64,000 nucleotides of DNA. It comes from Toxoplasma gondii ME49 (Eukaryota > Apicomplexa > Conoidasida > Eucoccidiorida > Sarcocystidae). A model generated the notes under the pieces. That model worked only from the letters and a program-made list of their open reading frames with translations. It ran no database searches and was not told where the DNA came from. The DNA lies in the NCBI RefSeq assembly GCF_000006565.2, contig NC_031478.1:4736212-4800211 (forward strand), given 5' to 3'. Of the stretch, positions 63,888 through 64,000 are shown one piece after another. A program made the position numbers and the translations under genes. Each line of letters starts with the position of its first letter. The first letter of the stretch is position 1.

Positions 63888-64000
63888 TGTGGCGAAAGCG
63901 TAGCGTCGAGGGCTAACGTCGCAATGTGTCAGAAGGCGCTGTGAAAAACTACGCAAATGCTTAGGTGTTTCCAAGTCTGCAGAGGAAAACTGTTAGACGT
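63888..64000 (-). other. 5' flank of the CWF19 gene at the window edge
   Basis: The frame of exon 1 stays open above the ATG at 63,887 up to an acceptor-like site (TTTTCCTCTGCAG, ending at 63,977). This may be a 5' UTR intron or an upstream coding exon outside the window. Confidence 0.35.

Noticed and set aside
1..64000. CRISPR arrays, tRNA or rRNA genes, insertion sequences, bacterial-type operons
   Set aside because: Nothing fits. The genes are spliced with GT-AG introns and I saw no spaced direct repeats, RNA gene folds or transposase sequence.

Overview
The window looks like nuclear DNA of a coccidian apicomplexan of the Toxoplasma/Neospora/Hammondia/Besnoitia type. It has intron-rich genes with short GT-AG introns, a pair of large secreted PAN/Apple-domain proteins, a CWF19-type splicing protein and about 50% GC. 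I cannot fix the species from sequence alone. All gene models below were built by hand from splice motifs, codon phase and coding content, without transcripts.

Layout: (1) 1-21,735, + strand: the 3' part of a very large gene. I can chain 33 exons in consistent phase. They encode the end of an ectodomain, one membrane span, about 1,500 residues of charged coiled-coil tail and a Ser-rich C terminus. (2) 24,046-33,850, - strand, and 34,915-45,692, + strand: two head-to-head PAN-repeat genes whose bodies form an inverted repeat of about 8.33 kb per arm, almost base-for-base identical. (3) 50,435-55,591, + strand: an unrecognised 720-residue protein with several CxxC pairs. (4) 58,149-63,887, - strand: a CWF19/CwfJ spliceosome-associated protein with both C-terminal CwfJ domains. 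The stretches 21,736-24,045, 45,693-50,434 and 55,592-58,148 show no gene I can support.

The centre of interest is the PAN pair. Each gene starts with a similar but clearly diverged signal-peptide exon and micro-exon 2. Then both enter a body that is almost identical in exons and introns and ends at the stop codon, beyond which the 3' flanks are again only loosely alike. Diverged ends around an identical core are what recent gene conversion between inverted paralogues would leave. The + copy has five extra PAN exons that the - copy lacks, and a one-base deletion in its largest exon. The - copy is open throughout but has lost one conserved PAN cysteine. The 1.06 kb between the two start codons must hold both promoters.

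Most domain exons are symmetrical phase 1-1 modules of 240-261 nt, so exons can be gained or lost without breaking frame. That fits the different domain numbers of the two genes (about 23 and 28). Both proteins are predicted to be secreted, with no membrane anchor that I can see.
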